Notes: generated from the letters alone by a model not told the origin. A DNA stretch of 64,000 nt from Nitrospira sp. (GCA_022842445.1 JALHPO010000001.1:211558-275557); one strand, 5' to 3'; counted from the stretch's first letter, positions 9,745 through 18,374 are shown. Made by a program: numbers and translations.

Positions 9745-10317
9745 TTATTGCGGAGCTTGCTGGAGACGGTTCTGCTGGGCTTGCCCGGTCGCGGTAGCCT
9801 TCTGCTTCATGACATCGAGCGTGCCGCCTGTACTCGTATAAATGAGTACAGGTGTGCCAACCCCCAGGACAAACAGTAAGCCCAACGCCAACAACCGTAT
9901 CATGGGACTCTTTTTACTGAAGTACATGACCAGAAGTAAAAAGACCGCTGCTGCTCCGGCATAGTTGAGGATGGTCTCCTGATCCAAACTACTCAGGTTC
10001 ACACCCGATGTGCCTGAAGACCCCTTGGATCCGAACGCCTTCACCCGGTCTTTGATCGTCTGCTGAACCGAGTGAAAAGCTGAGGAGACTTTTGACTCCG
10101 GGTCAGACAACTGCTGGACCTTCACCTTCGCCCGGTATTTTTCCGGAATGGTTTCCAGTTTGTCGGTATAGACAGCATTTCCCTTGTCATCGATATATGA
10201 ATAGATGGCACCGGCAGATGCATCCGAGAGCCCTCCCTGCCCCAAAGCCAGTCCACAAGCGAGCACACAGGCCAACGCCGCACGACAACATTGTTGTCCT
10301 ATACCTTGATGTCTCAT
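9745..10317 (-). CDS. Membrane protein with DUF4124-like N-terminal domain
   Basis: About 190 residues. The ATG at 10317 follows GAGG by six bases; the frame extends to a GTG at 10329. A signal peptide is followed by a short DUF4124-type segment (IYSYIDDKGNAVYTDKLETI, residues about 38-58) as in many small envelope proteins. A Ser/Gly-rich linker and two adjacent hydrophobic segments (AAAVFLLLVMYF and LLALGLLFVLGVG) follow, with a Gln-rich tail. It is probably an inner-membrane protein with a periplasmic domain. Its function is unknown, and it is convergent with the secreted-protein gene before it. Confidence 0.75.
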   Translation of the reverse strand: MRHQGIGQQCCRAALACVLACGLALGQGGLSDASAGAIYSYIDDKGNAVYTDKLETIPEKYRAKVKVQQLSDPESKVSSAFHSVQQTIKDRVKAFGSKGSSGTSGVNLSSLDQETILNYAGAAAVFLLLVMYFSKKSPMIRLLALGLLFVLGVGTPVLIYTSTGGTLDVMKQKATATGQAQQNRLQQAPQ

Positions 10318-10484
10318 CACCTGCCTCACTCACCCAACCCACATACCCTATCAACAATGAGTATACATCCCCGCCTTCGATTAGGAATTGATTTTGCAAA
10401 ATGTGCCGATTCTTGACGCCCCTTCCCCCCCCCTGTTAGCATTCGCCGTTTCTAGGGGTCTGTCCGACCGGCTCCTCGCACACT

Positions 10485-10934
10485 ATGACTACTGAGATAC
10501 CCAACCCGGAGCCCGCCTTGCTCGAGCAGAAACCCGACGAGGAGTCGTTTATTCGACGCCGACCGGTGCGGATCATCATCTATGCGGGACTTCTCATTTT
10601 TGCCCTGATGATGGTGCTCTGGCCAATGATCGCCCAGCTGCGTGACCCGGACTTTCAGCAGCATATCGACCAGCATCGGGTCATGGTGGGCATGACGAAG
10701 GAGCAAGTTCTCAAATCCTGGGGTGGGCCGCAGACGATCCATACCAGCTTCACCAAAGATGGTATCCGGCAGGAAGAATGGATTTTCGAAGACTGGGAAA
10801 GCACGGCCGTGATCCGGCATCGCTATTTATATTTTGAGGAAGGCACACTCGTCGGAGGCTGGTACGAGGGAACAAGCGAACGCCGGCCAGGTGACTTCCC
10901 TGCAGAGAAGCCCCACCCCAAAATCCAGCCGTAG
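10485..10934 (+). CDS. Membrane-anchored SmpA/BamE-like small protein
   Basis: 149 residues with one membrane span (residues about 28-48, VRIIIYAGLLIFALMMVLWP). After the span comes VMVGMTKEQVLKSWGGP, the typical first helix and turn of SmpA/BamE-fold domains, then EEWIFED and a Tyr-rich strand. Such domains sit in the periplasm and bind envelope partners. Here the anchor is a membrane helix rather than a lipid. The exact role is unknown. It is divergent from the DUF4124-like gene. Confidence 0.7.
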   Translation: MTTEIPNPEPALLEQKPDEESFIRRRPVRIIIYAGLLIFALMMVLWPMIAQLRDPDFQQHIDQHRVMVGMTKEQVLKSWGGPQTIHTSFTKDGIRQEEWIFEDWESTAVIRHRYLYFEEGTLVGGWYEGTSERRPGDFPAEKPHPKIQP

Positions 10935-10979
10935 TCATATCGTCGTGGCAATCGACACTGACCATGCTTGAGCGCTCGT

Positions 10980-11020
10980 ATCTCGTGAAGCCCGCTTCGC
11001 CGACGATGCGAGGCGAGCGT
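10980..11020. repeat. Dispersed repeat, copy 1
   Basis: ATCTCGTGAAGCCCGCTTCG followed after a few bases by GCGAGGCGAGCGT. The same two words in the same order occur at 21392-21430. The second word is partly complementary to the first, so the unit can fold on itself. It lies in the gap between a plus-strand and a minus-strand gene. Confidence 0.5.
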
Positions 11021-11117
11021 ATCTCGTTTGGAAAAAGAGCTGATAGCTGATGGCCGATAGCACGTGATCGGAACAGCTGATCAGTCTTACAGCAGCGGCA
11101 CTTGTGAATGACAGGAA

Positions 11118-11354
11118 TTACGCCGACGCTTCCCGGATAGACAGCCTGAGTCGGCTGAGCAGGACTTCGGCGCGGGCTTGGTCTGACACATCCACCATTA
11201 CACGGCTGACGAAGAACGGCACTCCCGGATATAAGCTGCTCATATGCTCGCCGTGAATAACATAGGCGATACGGTTGCCGTCGAGCAGGCTCTTGATGAT
11301 GGCCAACTCCCCCACATCCTGGGTATTGATGAGATGAATCATCCGCATACTCAC
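11118..11354 (-). CDS. DUF2007-type small protein
   Basis: 78 residues with the usual DUF2007 layout: beta strand (MIHLINTQDVGELAIIKSLL), an aligned second strand around AYVIHGEH, the loop SLYPGVPFFVSRVMV, and a final helix carrying ARAEVLLSRL. This family has a ferredoxin-like fold and is annotated as a putative signal-transducing protein; its biochemical role is not established. Three in-frame Met codons at the start (11354, 11348 and 11342) leave the exact start open. Confidence 0.8.
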   Translation of the reverse strand: MSMRMIHLINTQDVGELAIIKSLLDGNRIAYVIHGEHMSSLYPGVPFFVSRVMVDVSDQARAEVLLSRLRLSIREASA

Positions 11355-11439
11355 CCCATCCTCAATCGTCTTCCCGGTCGATCGAAAAGCCGTTCATCCG
11401 ATTGCACTTTTCGATCTCACCCTTTACACTCCGGGTTAG

Positions 11440-11724
11440 TCATGGCGTTTCGGTGATGCGCGCGCGCCGCTCCTGACCGGGACCGCCTGAAATGGTGAGT
11501 ACCCGCTTCCATTCGCGCACCTGGTAGATGGCCCAGGCATTCGGCTGGCCTTTGAAGAAGGCTGTCGGATCTTCGCCGCTGGCGTTCAGGAAAATCGGTT
11601 CCGTAAACCCTTCTTCCAGGACGTAATCAAGAAGGGATTCAGTCGTAAAACCCGCTCCACAGAGCGTGACATCGGCTAATACGCTGAGGATCTCATCGGG
11701 ATTTTGGACCGTAATCGGATTCAT
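11440..11724 (-). CDS. Small protein of unknown function
   Basis: From the ATG at 11724 the product has 94 residues. A GGGAGC precedes this start, whereas the longer frame to 11766 has none. The protein is soluble and mixed alpha/beta, with a Gly/Arg-rich end (ISGGPGQERRARITE). No family is recognised. It is divergent from the CADD-like gene, the two starts being 63 bases apart. Confidence 0.6.
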   Translation of the reverse strand: MNPITVQNPDEILSVLADVTLCGAGFTTESLLDYVLEEGFTEPIFLNASGEDPTAFFKGQPNAWAIYQVREWKRVLTISGGPGQERRARITETP

Positions 11725-11787
11725 TGACTCGCTCCCATGTTGTGCCAGCGAATTGTAGCGACGCACCGCTCAAGAAGGCAAGAGACG

Positions 11788-12537
11788 ATGGCTGTTTACA
11801 TGACGAACTCAAAATTTCTCGACGCCCTCCTCCGTATCATGGATGGAAAGCACCACTGGGCCTGGGATCACTTCGCCGCCGGCACCCTCACGAAAGAACA
11901 GCTAAAGATTCACTTCCAGCAGGAATATGCCGTCTTCGTGAGAGATTTTCCTGTTTTTCTCGCCCGTATTCATGGAAGGAATCCTCCCGCTCCCGTCCGT
12001 CGCATGTTGGCCGAAAACATCTATGAGGAAGATACCGGGGGCCTCTCTCTGGGAACGTCCCACCCCGCACTCTTTCTCTCCATGATGGAGGGACTGGGAT
12101 TCAACCCTGACGACTTCGAGCGGGTTCGTCTATTACCGGCCAGCCGCGCCTACCGCGCGTGGCTCGACCGGATGTCGAACCATCGCCATTGGGTGATTGG
12201 CGCTGCCACACTGACGATCTTTGTCGAAGGCAGCGTGAAGGACCGCAAAGAAATCCATCAACCGTCCGAACCTAAAAGCGCGGAAGATATCGAAGCGGTC
12301 ATCCGGAACCATCCGCTCGTTCGTCACCATGGCCTTTCACCCGACCACATGGATCTGATCCGTGCCCATCAGTTGGTCGAAGCAGGACATCGCCATGATG
12401 CCTATGACATGGTGGTGAATCACACAGCGCCGCCGCTGAGACGATCAGTTCTCACTCACATCAAAAAAAGCCTCGACTTTTGGCTCCGCTATCGCGACGC
12501 CGTCGCCAAGGCGTGCGGGATCAAGAAAGGGCGATGA
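11788..12537 (+). CDS. Haem-oxygenase-like di-metal oxidase (CADD/PqqC/TenA superfamily)
   Basis: 249 residues from the ATG at 11788, all helical. The fold is suggested by HHWAWDHFAAGTLTKEQLK at the N-terminus, as in PqqC/CADD proteins, where that helix begins the seven-helix bundle. Candidate metal ligands are Glu in the NIYEEDTGG segment, His 92, Glu 147, and the triad H194-x3-E198-x2-H201, which matches the spacing of the CADD di-iron site. CADD-type enzymes make para-aminobenzoate for folate; other members act on other substrates. The stop overlaps the ATG of the next gene (ATGA), so the two are translationally coupled. Confidence 0.75.
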   Translation: MAVYMTNSKFLDALLRIMDGKHHWAWDHFAAGTLTKEQLKIHFQQEYAVFVRDFPVFLARIHGRNPPAPVRRMLAENIYEEDTGGLSLGTSHPALFLSMMEGLGFNPDDFERVRLLPASRAYRAWLDRMSNHRHWVIGAATLTIFVEGSVKDRKEIHQPSEPKSAEDIEAVIRNHPLVRHHGLSPDHMDLIRAHQLVEAGHRHDAYDMVVNHTAPPLRRSVLTHIKKSLDFWLRYRDAVAKACGIKKGR

Positions 12538-13415
12538 TTAGGCTCATCGCCTGGGCCCTGCTGTTTTTTGCCATGTGCCAGACGCCATTGGCCATCGGTT
12601 CCCCTACCTCAGATGACATGGTCATGATTCCTGCCGGAGAATTCCTCATGGGTAGCCCGGATGACGGCGTCAGTTTCGACGATGAACGGCCGCAGCGCAA
12701 CGTCTATGTCAGCTCCTTTTTCATCGACCGCCACGAGGTCACCAACGCCCGCTACAAGCAGTTCGTGGACGCCACCGGGCATCCGGCACCGACTCATCAA
12801 AAACCGGAATTCAGGTTGTGGTTCCACGGTATCCCGCTTCCCGGCAGCGAAGAGCATCCGGTTGTCAACGTCAGCTGGGAGGACGCCGTCGCTTACTGCC
12901 GGTGGCAAAGCAAACGGCTCCCGACCGAAGCGGAATGGGAAAAGGCCGCACGTGGCGCCGACGGCCGCCGCTATCCCTGGGGCAACCTCTGGGACTTCTC
13001 CAAAGCATCTAGCGCCAGTTACTGGGCCGGCCGCACGGTTGAATTCAAAGACGGAGAGGAATGGAACGCCTTCTGGGTAACCGGCGAGGGCGCGCGCATC
13101 TCTCATGAGCGGGGACTCAGGGGTGAAGTCCTCACCCTGCCCGTCGGCAGCTTTCCGGACAGCGCCAGTCCCTATGGTCTCCTCGATATGGCGGGCAATG
13201 CCTCGGAATGGGTGCAGGACTGGTACGAACCCTATTCCTATCTCAACGCCCCACTCTCCAACCCACAAGGGCCTAACGGGCAGCTTCTCAAAGTGGTACG
13301 CGGCGGGTCCTGGCTCAAACCGGCGAGGAACCTCCGTGCCTCAGACCGTGACTATGGCTATCCGACCGACCGGGCCAGCGGCATCGGATTCCGCTGTGCG
13401 AAAGACGCGTTTTAA
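12534..13415 (+). CDS. Exported FGE/SUMF1-like (formylglycine-generating enzyme fold) protein
   Basis: 293 residues. A signal peptide (MIRLIAWALLFFAM...PLAIGS) is followed by a complete FGE-sulfatase domain: MVMIPAGEFLMGS at the start, YPWGN, NASEWVQDWY, VVRGGSW and a final GFRC. In true formylglycine-generating enzymes two Cys shortly after GGS form the copper site. Here that stretch reads GGSWLKPARNLRASDRDYGY and has neither, so sulfatase-activating activity is not expected; many such domains bind ligands or act in other oxidations. The start overlaps the stop of the CADD-like gene by one base step (ATGA), implying joint expression. Confidence 0.85.
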   Translation: MIRLIAWALLFFAMCQTPLAIGSPTSDDMVMIPAGEFLMGSPDDGVSFDDERPQRNVYVSSFFIDRHEVTNARYKQFVDATGHPAPTHQKPEFRLWFHGIPLPGSEEHPVVNVSWEDAVAYCRWQSKRLPTEAEWEKAARGADGRRYPWGNLWDFSKASSASYWAGRTVEFKDGEEWNAFWVTGEGARISHERGLRGEVLTLPVGSFPDSASPYGLLDMAGNASEWVQDWYEPYSYLNAPLSNPQGPNGQLLKVVRGGSWLKPARNLRASDRDYGYPTDRASGIGFRCAKDAF

Positions 13416-13539
13416 CTGCGCTGGTTATTCCCGCCTACAATCCCACTGACACTGCACCAGTATCTACCTGGCGGATCAGCCAGTAGCGCCTTTATGGTCT
13501 TTTCTCCTAGTATCACGGTATCTCGTGTACGCAGCGTTT

Positions 13540-13655
13540 GCTCAAAAGAGCCTATAGCCTATGGCTGATGGTATGAAACCGGAACATGAATCGAGGGGGC
13601 TAATGACTTGATCCGTTCACGTGCTACACGCCATCAGCCATCAGCTCTTTTCCTC
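13540..13655. repeat. Long inverted gene-border repeat
   Basis: AAAAGAGCCTATAGCCTATGG with CTGATGG (13541-13570) faces CCATCAGCCATCAGCTCTTTT (13632-13652). These can form a long imperfect stem with a loop of about 60 bases. The words AGCTGATAGCTGATGGC at 11038-11056 belong to the same family. It lies upstream of mtnB and may be a processing or termination structure. Confidence 0.5.
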
Positions 13656-13674
13656 AACACCTGGCGCTAACCGA

Positions 13675-14310
13675 ATGGACACATTCAGAGACTTTAAACG
13701 ATACGCAGATCAAGTTGCCGAAACCGCCCGCTGGGCGGCGCGGAAAGGCTGGGCGCCGGCAACGAGTACAAACTATAGCGTTCACTTGCCCGATGAAGCC
13801 GCGCCGGCAATCTGTGCAATTACCATCTCCGGCATGGACAAAGAACAGCTCGATACTGACTCTGTCCTGGCCGTGGATGGTGAGGGACATCCGGTGAATG
13901 GGGGCCAGCTTCGCCCATCCGCAGAGACTCTCCTCCATCTGATGCTCTACCGCAGACGGAACATCGGCGCAGTCCTTCACACCCACTCCGTGGCCGGCGC
14001 ATTGCTGTCCCGACTAGCCGAGGCGACAGGGTACGTGAGCTTCTCCGGCTGGGAACTACTCAAAGGTCTGGAGGGAATCGATCGGCATGATTGCGAAGTC
14101 CGGCTGCCCATTTTTCAGAACTCACAGGATATGGCACAATTGGCAGCACACATCGAACCTCGTCTCCCGGACACCGGAATCTGCTACGGCTTTCTATTGG
14201 CGGGCCATGGCCTCTACGTCTGGGGCAAGACACTCCCGGACGCCAAGCGTCATCTTGAAGTCTTCGAATATCTCCTGCAATGCGAACGGGAGGTGCGACA
14301 TTATGGCTGA
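13675..14310 (+). CDS. mtnB: Methylthioribulose-1-phosphate dehydratase
   Basis: 211 residues of the class II aldolase fold. MtnB removes water from 5-methylthioribulose-1-phosphate in the methionine salvage pathway. Typical marks are GWAPATSTNYSVHL at the N-terminus, the Glu in LRPSAETLLHLMLY, the zinc-binding pair in VLHTHSV, and the later His in LLAGHGLYVWG. Length and motifs fit MtnB rather than sugar aldolases, and the next two genes confirm the pathway. The start was taken at ATG 13675 because the frame upstream is repeat DNA. Confidence 0.93.
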   Translation: MDTFRDFKRYADQVAETARWAARKGWAPATSTNYSVHLPDEAAPAICAITISGMDKEQLDTDSVLAVDGEGHPVNGGQLRPSAETLLHLMLYRRRNIGAVLHTHSVAGALLSRLAEATGYVSFSGWELLKGLEGIDRHDCEVRLPIFQNSQDMAQLAAHIEPRLPDTGICYGFLLAGHGLYVWGKTLPDAKRHLEVFEYLLQCEREVRHYG

Positions 14311-14824
14311 ACTACGGGTACCCGATAAACATATCCACCTCACCGAAGGACCAGCGATCCAACATTTCCTCCAGGAACGCGGTATCTGGTATGACCATCG
14401 GCCTGCTGAAGCCGCGCCGATCGGTCCGGGCGACGAAGACATCTTGCAGGCCCATGCCGGCTGGCTCAAGCCCTTCATGGACAAGAACGGCTATCGAACC
14501 GCCGACGTCATCCGGATCACACCCTCGACTCCGAATGTGCCCGCCATCCGGGACAAGTTTCTCCGTGAACATACCCATAGCGAAGATGAGGTTCGGTTCT
14601 TTGTCGACGGCGAGGGCCTCTTCTGGTTTCACAAGGAGACACCCGAAGAAGAAATATTTTCGGTCCGATGCACAGCGGGCGATCTTTTGACCGTGCCGGC
14701 CAATATGAAACACTGGTTTGACCTTGGCGACTCTCCCAGGGTCTGTGCTATTCGGATCTTTACCGATCAAGCAGGGTGGGTGCCTCATTATACTGAGTCC
14801 AACATTGAACAAAGGTACTGCTGA
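14303..14824 (+). CDS. mtnD: Acireductone dioxygenase
   Basis: 173 residues of the cupin fold. With iron bound it cleaves acireductone to formate and the keto-acid precursor of methionine. Metal ligands are visible as HTHSEDE (His, His, Glu) and the later His in NMKHWFD. It overlaps the end of mtnB by 8 bases and ends one base before mtnC, so the three are one operon. The ATG is at 14303 after an AGGTG-type ribosome binding site. Confidence 0.94.
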   Translation: MAELRVPDKHIHLTEGPAIQHFLQERGIWYDHRPAEAAPIGPGDEDILQAHAGWLKPFMDKNGYRTADVIRITPSTPNVPAIRDKFLREHTHSEDEVRFFVDGEGLFWFHKETPEEEIFSVRCTAGDLLTVPANMKHWFDLGDSPRVCAIRIFTDQAGWVPHYTESNIEQRYC

Positions 14825-14825
14825 A

Positions 14826-15581
14826 ATGGCTATTCGCTGCATTCTCCTCGACATTGAAGGCACGATCATCCCGGTGACCTTTGTCAGAGATGTGCTCTTT
14901 CCTTATGCCAAGAAACACATCGCGTCATTTCTACACGATCATCGGATAGACCCACAGGTCCGTCGGTGGGCGGCGGTGTGCCATGAAACCATCGCGCAAG
15001 AATCCGGCGTAGTGCTTTCATACGAGAATCTGGCCGGAGTCCTCAGCCAGTGGATGGAAGGAGATCGCAAACACCAGGGGCTAAAGGCTCTACAAGGCAT
15101 GATCTGGGAAGAGGGCTACCGGACCGGTGCGTTCGTGCCGGAATTATACGACGACGTCGCGCCCTCCTTCCGTCGCTGGCGACAAGAGGGGCTCACACTT
15201 GCGATGTATTCCTCAGGATCTGAGCAGGCACAGCGTCTCCTGCTTGCTCATACGACCGACGGAGACCTCACTCCAATGATTTCCCACTATTTCGATACCG
15301 CCATAGGGGCGAAAATGAATCCCTCATCCTACAGACGTATTGCCGACTGTCTCGACCTCCATTCTGAGGAGATCTTATTTCTCTCCGATGCCGAGCCGGA
15401 ACTGGATACAGCTACCACCGCGGACCTTCAAGCTATTCATGTCGTACGTCCCGGGACCAATCCGAGCGCCCGGCACCCATGCTGCTCCACGCTCAATGAT
15501 CTGCGCAAAACAGACATGCCTCTTGCGGAAATTAATATGCTAGCCGCCCCTTCAAAAGCACATCCACCCGCTCGACTCTGA
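14826..15581 (+). CDS. mtnC: Enolase-phosphatase E1
   Basis: 251 residues, a HAD-superfamily phosphatase that enolises and dephosphorylates diketo-methylthiopentyl phosphate to acireductone. The nucleophile motif is LLDIEGTIIPVTFV, the Glu-Gly variant typical of MtnC rather than ordinary HAD enzymes. YSSGS (motif II), GAKMNPSSYRRI (motif III Lys) and LFLSDAEPELD (motif IV) follow. It is the last gene of mtnBDC. Its 3' end overlaps the convergent gene on the minus strand by 50 bases. Confidence 0.95.
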   Translation: MAIRCILLDIEGTIIPVTFVRDVLFPYAKKHIASFLHDHRIDPQVRRWAAVCHETIAQESGVVLSYENLAGVLSQWMEGDRKHQGLKALQGMIWEEGYRTGAFVPELYDDVAPSFRRWRQEGLTLAMYSSGSEQAQRLLLAHTTDGDLTPMISHYFDTAIGAKMNPSSYRRIADCLDLHSEEILFLSDAEPELDTATTADLQAIHVVRPGTNPSARHPCCSTLNDLRKTDMPLAEINMLAAPSKAHPPARL

Positions 15582-16203
15582 CCACCGGCATAATCAGACC
15601 ACGCCCCTCCTCTTCATGGGAAAAGTCATAGACGATCGACTCTGAAGGAATCAGAGTACCCGTCATGACCACGAATACTTCCACTTTCTTATGCGCAGCG
15701 AGACGCCGGTTGATCGGACCAACAAGAGTACTATCCGGCATAACCCGTAGATTGCCAGGTACCTCCTCAGGCTTAAACCGAACAATGCCCCAACTCGTCT
15801 GATTGAACTCTGGTCCAATCGACACCGGATACCCCTTGGCCTGCCGGTCAAACTGAGACAATTCTCCGGACCACACAAATGCCACAGGCCTGGTCAGAGC
15901 CGGACTCCCCTCACGCGCGGCATCCCGTTCCCGGTTCAGATTGAACAACCGCTCGTCGTGGCCGGGATCATGATGACCATGGCCGTATACCGCAGGCCAA
16001 TCGGGAGGAGTCCCGTCCAGCGCCGCAAGAAATGCTTCAATCGCCTTCCGCTCAATCAAGAGCTGCGTGCCAGGAGGGAGAATCGAATCAAGCCGTGCAA
16101 GGGAAATCGTTCTCAGCGAAGTATGTTCGGCTGCATCAGCCGATCGTGAGGCGGCCGGCGAGACAAGCAGAACCGGTACGAGCAGAAGCGGGAGCAGGCG
16201 CAT
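15532..16203 (-). CDS. Secreted protein of unknown function
   Basis: 223 residues with a strong signal peptide (MRLLPLLLVPVLLVSPAASRS, cleavage near Ala-Asp-Ala). The mature part contains a His-rich loop (YGHGHHDPGHDERLFNLNRERD) that could bind a metal, then beta-rich sequence. No family is recognised. It is the last gene of a minus-strand group with the genes at 16211 and 16544. Its 3' 50 bases overlap mtnC on the opposite strand. Confidence 0.75.
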   Translation of the reverse strand: MRLLPLLLVPVLLVSPAASRSADAAEHTSLRTISLARLDSILPPGTQLLIERKAIEAFLAALDGTPPDWPAVYGHGHHDPGHDERLFNLNRERDAAREGSPALTRPVAFVWSGELSQFDRQAKGYPVSIGPEFNQTSWGIVRFKPEEVPGNLRVMPDSTLVGPINRRLAAHKKVEVFVVMTGTLIPSESIVYDFSHEEEGRGLIMPVVRVERVDVLLKGRLAY

Positions 16204-16210
16204 CGTACGC

Positions 16211-16537
16211 CTATTCTGTACTGGCGCGAGCCATCACCCGGTCGTAGGAAGCCTTGAGAGAGACCACTCCCGGGTGGTCGACCGCCAGCACTCCCATGTC
16301 GATGAGCACTGCAAGGCGAGGCGCAGGATCAATCCGACGAAAACCGGATCGAGTCAGGTCGGCTGAGCCCAACGTCTTTTCATAAATACCCAGCCAGGAT
16401 TCTGTCACGACGCGCAAGCCTGCATCCGTGGGTTTCATACGGCCTAACCGAACCTGCTGCAACAGCTTGATCAGGGGGTCGGACTGCAAGATTGTCGAGA
16501 TCGCGCGTTGCAGCGCCTGGTCGCCGGACTCGTCCAT
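16211..16537 (-). CDS. Small soluble protein of unknown function
   Basis: 108 residues, helical and acidic at the start, no signal peptide or membrane span. It begins six bases after the FmdB-type gene and ends seven bases before the next gene, so the three form an operon. No motif is recognised. The segment VRLGRMKPTDAGLRVVTESWLGIYEK suggests a helical bundle. Confidence 0.65.
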   Translation of the reverse strand: MDESGDQALQRAISTILQSDPLIKLLQQVRLGRMKPTDAGLRVVTESWLGIYEKTLGSADLTRSGFRRIDPAPRLAVLIDMGVLAVDHPGVVSLKASYDRVMARASTE

Positions 16538-16543
16538 GGGAGG

Positions 16544-16768
16544 CTAGTTCATTGAGCAGGAACCGGGACCGCGCGGATCGCCGCAACTGCCGCAAGACCC
16601 TCCGCTGCTCGTCACAGGCCATCCGCCGGTGGCCCCGACTCCAAAAGCGGAAAACTGCTTGTCCAACTTGTTTGTTTTACACTGAGGACAGGCTGCTTCC
16701 GCAGAACCATGAAGCAACTGTTCGAATCGATGATTGCATTCCCGGCAGACATATTCGAAGATGGGCAT
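16544..16768 (-). CDS. FmdB-family zinc-ribbon protein
   Basis: 74 residues. The start MPIFEYVCRECNHRFEQL and the later AACPQCKTNKLDKQFSAFG are the FmdB signature: two CxxC pairs forming one zinc ribbon. A Gly/Ser/Cys-rich tail (GGSCGSCGDPRG) follows. The ATG at 16768 has an excellent ribosome binding site (AAGGAG, 7 bases); the frame extending to 16822 does not. FmdB proteins are put forward as regulators, but their role is unproven. First gene of a three-gene minus-strand operon. Confidence 0.9.
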   Translation of the reverse strand: MPIFEYVCRECNHRFEQLLHGSAEAACPQCKTNKLDKQFSAFGVGATGGWPVTSSGGSCGSCGDPRGPGSCSMN

Positions 16769-16835
16769 GATAACGCTCCTTTTCGTAAACCGTATTATAC
16801 GATTGCATCTGCCGGATCGCAACGAGAGGACGCAT

Positions 16836-17102
16836 ATGTATCAGGAAGAAAAGACCTTCACACTTCGATTCAGTCTGGAAACCCGATTCCCGGACGAATA
16901 CCAAGGCGACGAGGATTCTCATGCGTGGGTACGGGAATGGGAAGCGCGCATCAAGCCGGAGATGATCAGGGCGGTATTTGAATCGCTGCGGCGGACACCT
17001 CACTGGACCGCTCACACCCGCAACCGCGGCAAATCACCGGAGGATGAAATCGAAGTGGTGCTGGAACGAGACTTCTCCATATCTAGGCCTTTTCCAGGGT
17101 GA
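16836..17102 (+). CDS. Small protein of unknown function upstream of hemW
   Basis: 88 residues from the ATG at 16836, which follows GAGAGG by six bases; the frame upstream to 16734 has no such site. The protein is charged, with FTLRFSLETRFPDEYQGDED and WVREWEARIKPEMIRAVFESLR. It ends three bases before hemW and is probably co-transcribed with it. The family is not recognised. Confidence 0.7.
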   Translation: MYQEEKTFTLRFSLETRFPDEYQGDEDSHAWVREWEARIKPEMIRAVFESLRRTPHWTAHTRNRGKSPEDEIEVVLERDFSISRPFPG

Positions 17103-17105
17103 ACG

Positions 17106-18245
17106 ATGCAGTCCAGGCGCGACATCGGCATCTACCTGCACATTCCCTTCTGCCGGCAGCGCTGTCACTTTTGCGCCTTTTACCTCGAAGTGGCCGGAAC
17201 AGATCGAAGCATGGATCGGCTCGACGCGTTCCACCTCGCACTTGCACAGGAAATCGAACTCCATCGCCGACAAGATTCGATCGGGAGCCGCCCGTTGCAG
17301 AGTATCTATTTCGGCGGTGGAACACCGACGGCACTTCCTGCCACCCGATTGGCCTTGCTGCTGGAACTGGTGCGAACCGCCTGGCCGATACAGGCGTCCG
17401 CCGAAATTACGGTGGAAGCCCACCCCTCGACCGTCACTCCAGCAGACTTGAAAGTTCTCGCGGATGCCGGATTCTCCCGCATCAGCTTCGGCGCAGAATC
17501 CATGAATGAACAGGACTTTGCCCCGATTGGCCGGCCCGGACGGGTGCAGGACACGGAAACCGCCGTTGAAGCCGCGCGTGCTGCCGGTTTTGTCAATATC
17601 AGCCTCGATCTCATGTACGGGCTTCCTGGCCAATCGCTCGAATCATGGACACACACCGTTCGAGCACTGCTCTTGCTCAGACCATCGCACATCTCGTGTT
17701 ACGCTTTAACTATCGAAAGCGGCACGAAACTCTCCAGGAATATGGCTTTGAATCTTGTGCCTAGAATAGACGAGGCCCTTCAGGTCGCCATGGAATCGGC
17801 GGCAGAAAGCCTCCTGAGTGAAGCAGGATTTATTCGATACGAGATCTCCAATTATGCCAAGCCCGGATTCGCCTGCCGCCACAACCTGCTCTACTGGACC
17901 GACGGTGATTATTTAGGCCTTGGCCCAAGCGCCCAGTCCTATGTGAACGGAGTCCGCTTCGGCAACGTGGCTGATTTGACGGCCTATGTGGACATGCTGG
18001 CGGAACACCGTCTACCGGTTACAGAACGCACCGACCTCTCGGACTTGGAACAACAGCAGGATGCGCTCATCTTTGGACTTCGCCTCCTCCTCGGTGTTCC
18101 GTTGAACCGCGTACCAAATCCGGAACAGCACAGCAAAATTCATACGCTCATTGAACAGGGGCTACTTGAGTCGACGACGGACCGAATACGACTGACACCG
18201 TTAGGGCGGCGTTACGCCGATACCGTCGCCGGCAAACTATTTTGA
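17106..18245 (+). CDS. hemW: HemW-like radical SAM protein
   Basis: 379 residues. The N-terminal YLHIPFCRQRCHFCAFY carries the CxxxCxxC cluster for the radical SAM iron-sulfur centre, followed by YFGGGTPT (SAM binding) and ISFGAESMN. The family was long annotated as oxygen-independent coproporphyrinogen oxidase, but HemW members are haem chaperones. The CxxxCxxC followed by a C-terminal HemN_C-type domain fits HemW. It lies three bases after a small gene on the same strand. Confidence 0.9.
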   Translation: MQSRRDIGIYLHIPFCRQRCHFCAFYLEVAGTDRSMDRLDAFHLALAQEIELHRRQDSIGSRPLQSIYFGGGTPTALPATRLALLLELVRTAWPIQASAEITVEAHPSTVTPADLKVLADAGFSRISFGAESMNEQDFAPIGRPGRVQDTETAVEAARAAGFVNISLDLMYGLPGQSLESWTHTVRALLLLRPSHISCYALTIESGTKLSRNMALNLVPRIDEALQVAMESAAESLLSEAGFIRYEISNYAKPGFACRHNLLYWTDGDYLGLGPSAQSYVNGVRFGNVADLTAYVDMLAEHRLPVTERTDLSDLEQQQDALIFGLRLLLGVPLNRVPNPEQHSKIHTLIEQGLLESTTDRIRLTPLGRRYADTVAGKLF

Positions 18246-18374
18246 GAGACCAAAACAACCTCGTAAGCCGGGCCACCTTCTCACTTGTCCCGCCGGTCTC
18301 GCCCTTCTCGCAAGAACACGTTGACAAGCCCTGTGATCCGGCAGGAAACTATCGAGCATTGCGGAGGTATCGTC

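Noticed and set aside
12534..13415. True formylglycine-generating enzyme
   Set aside because: The two active-site Cys after the GGS motif are missing, so only the fold is claimed.
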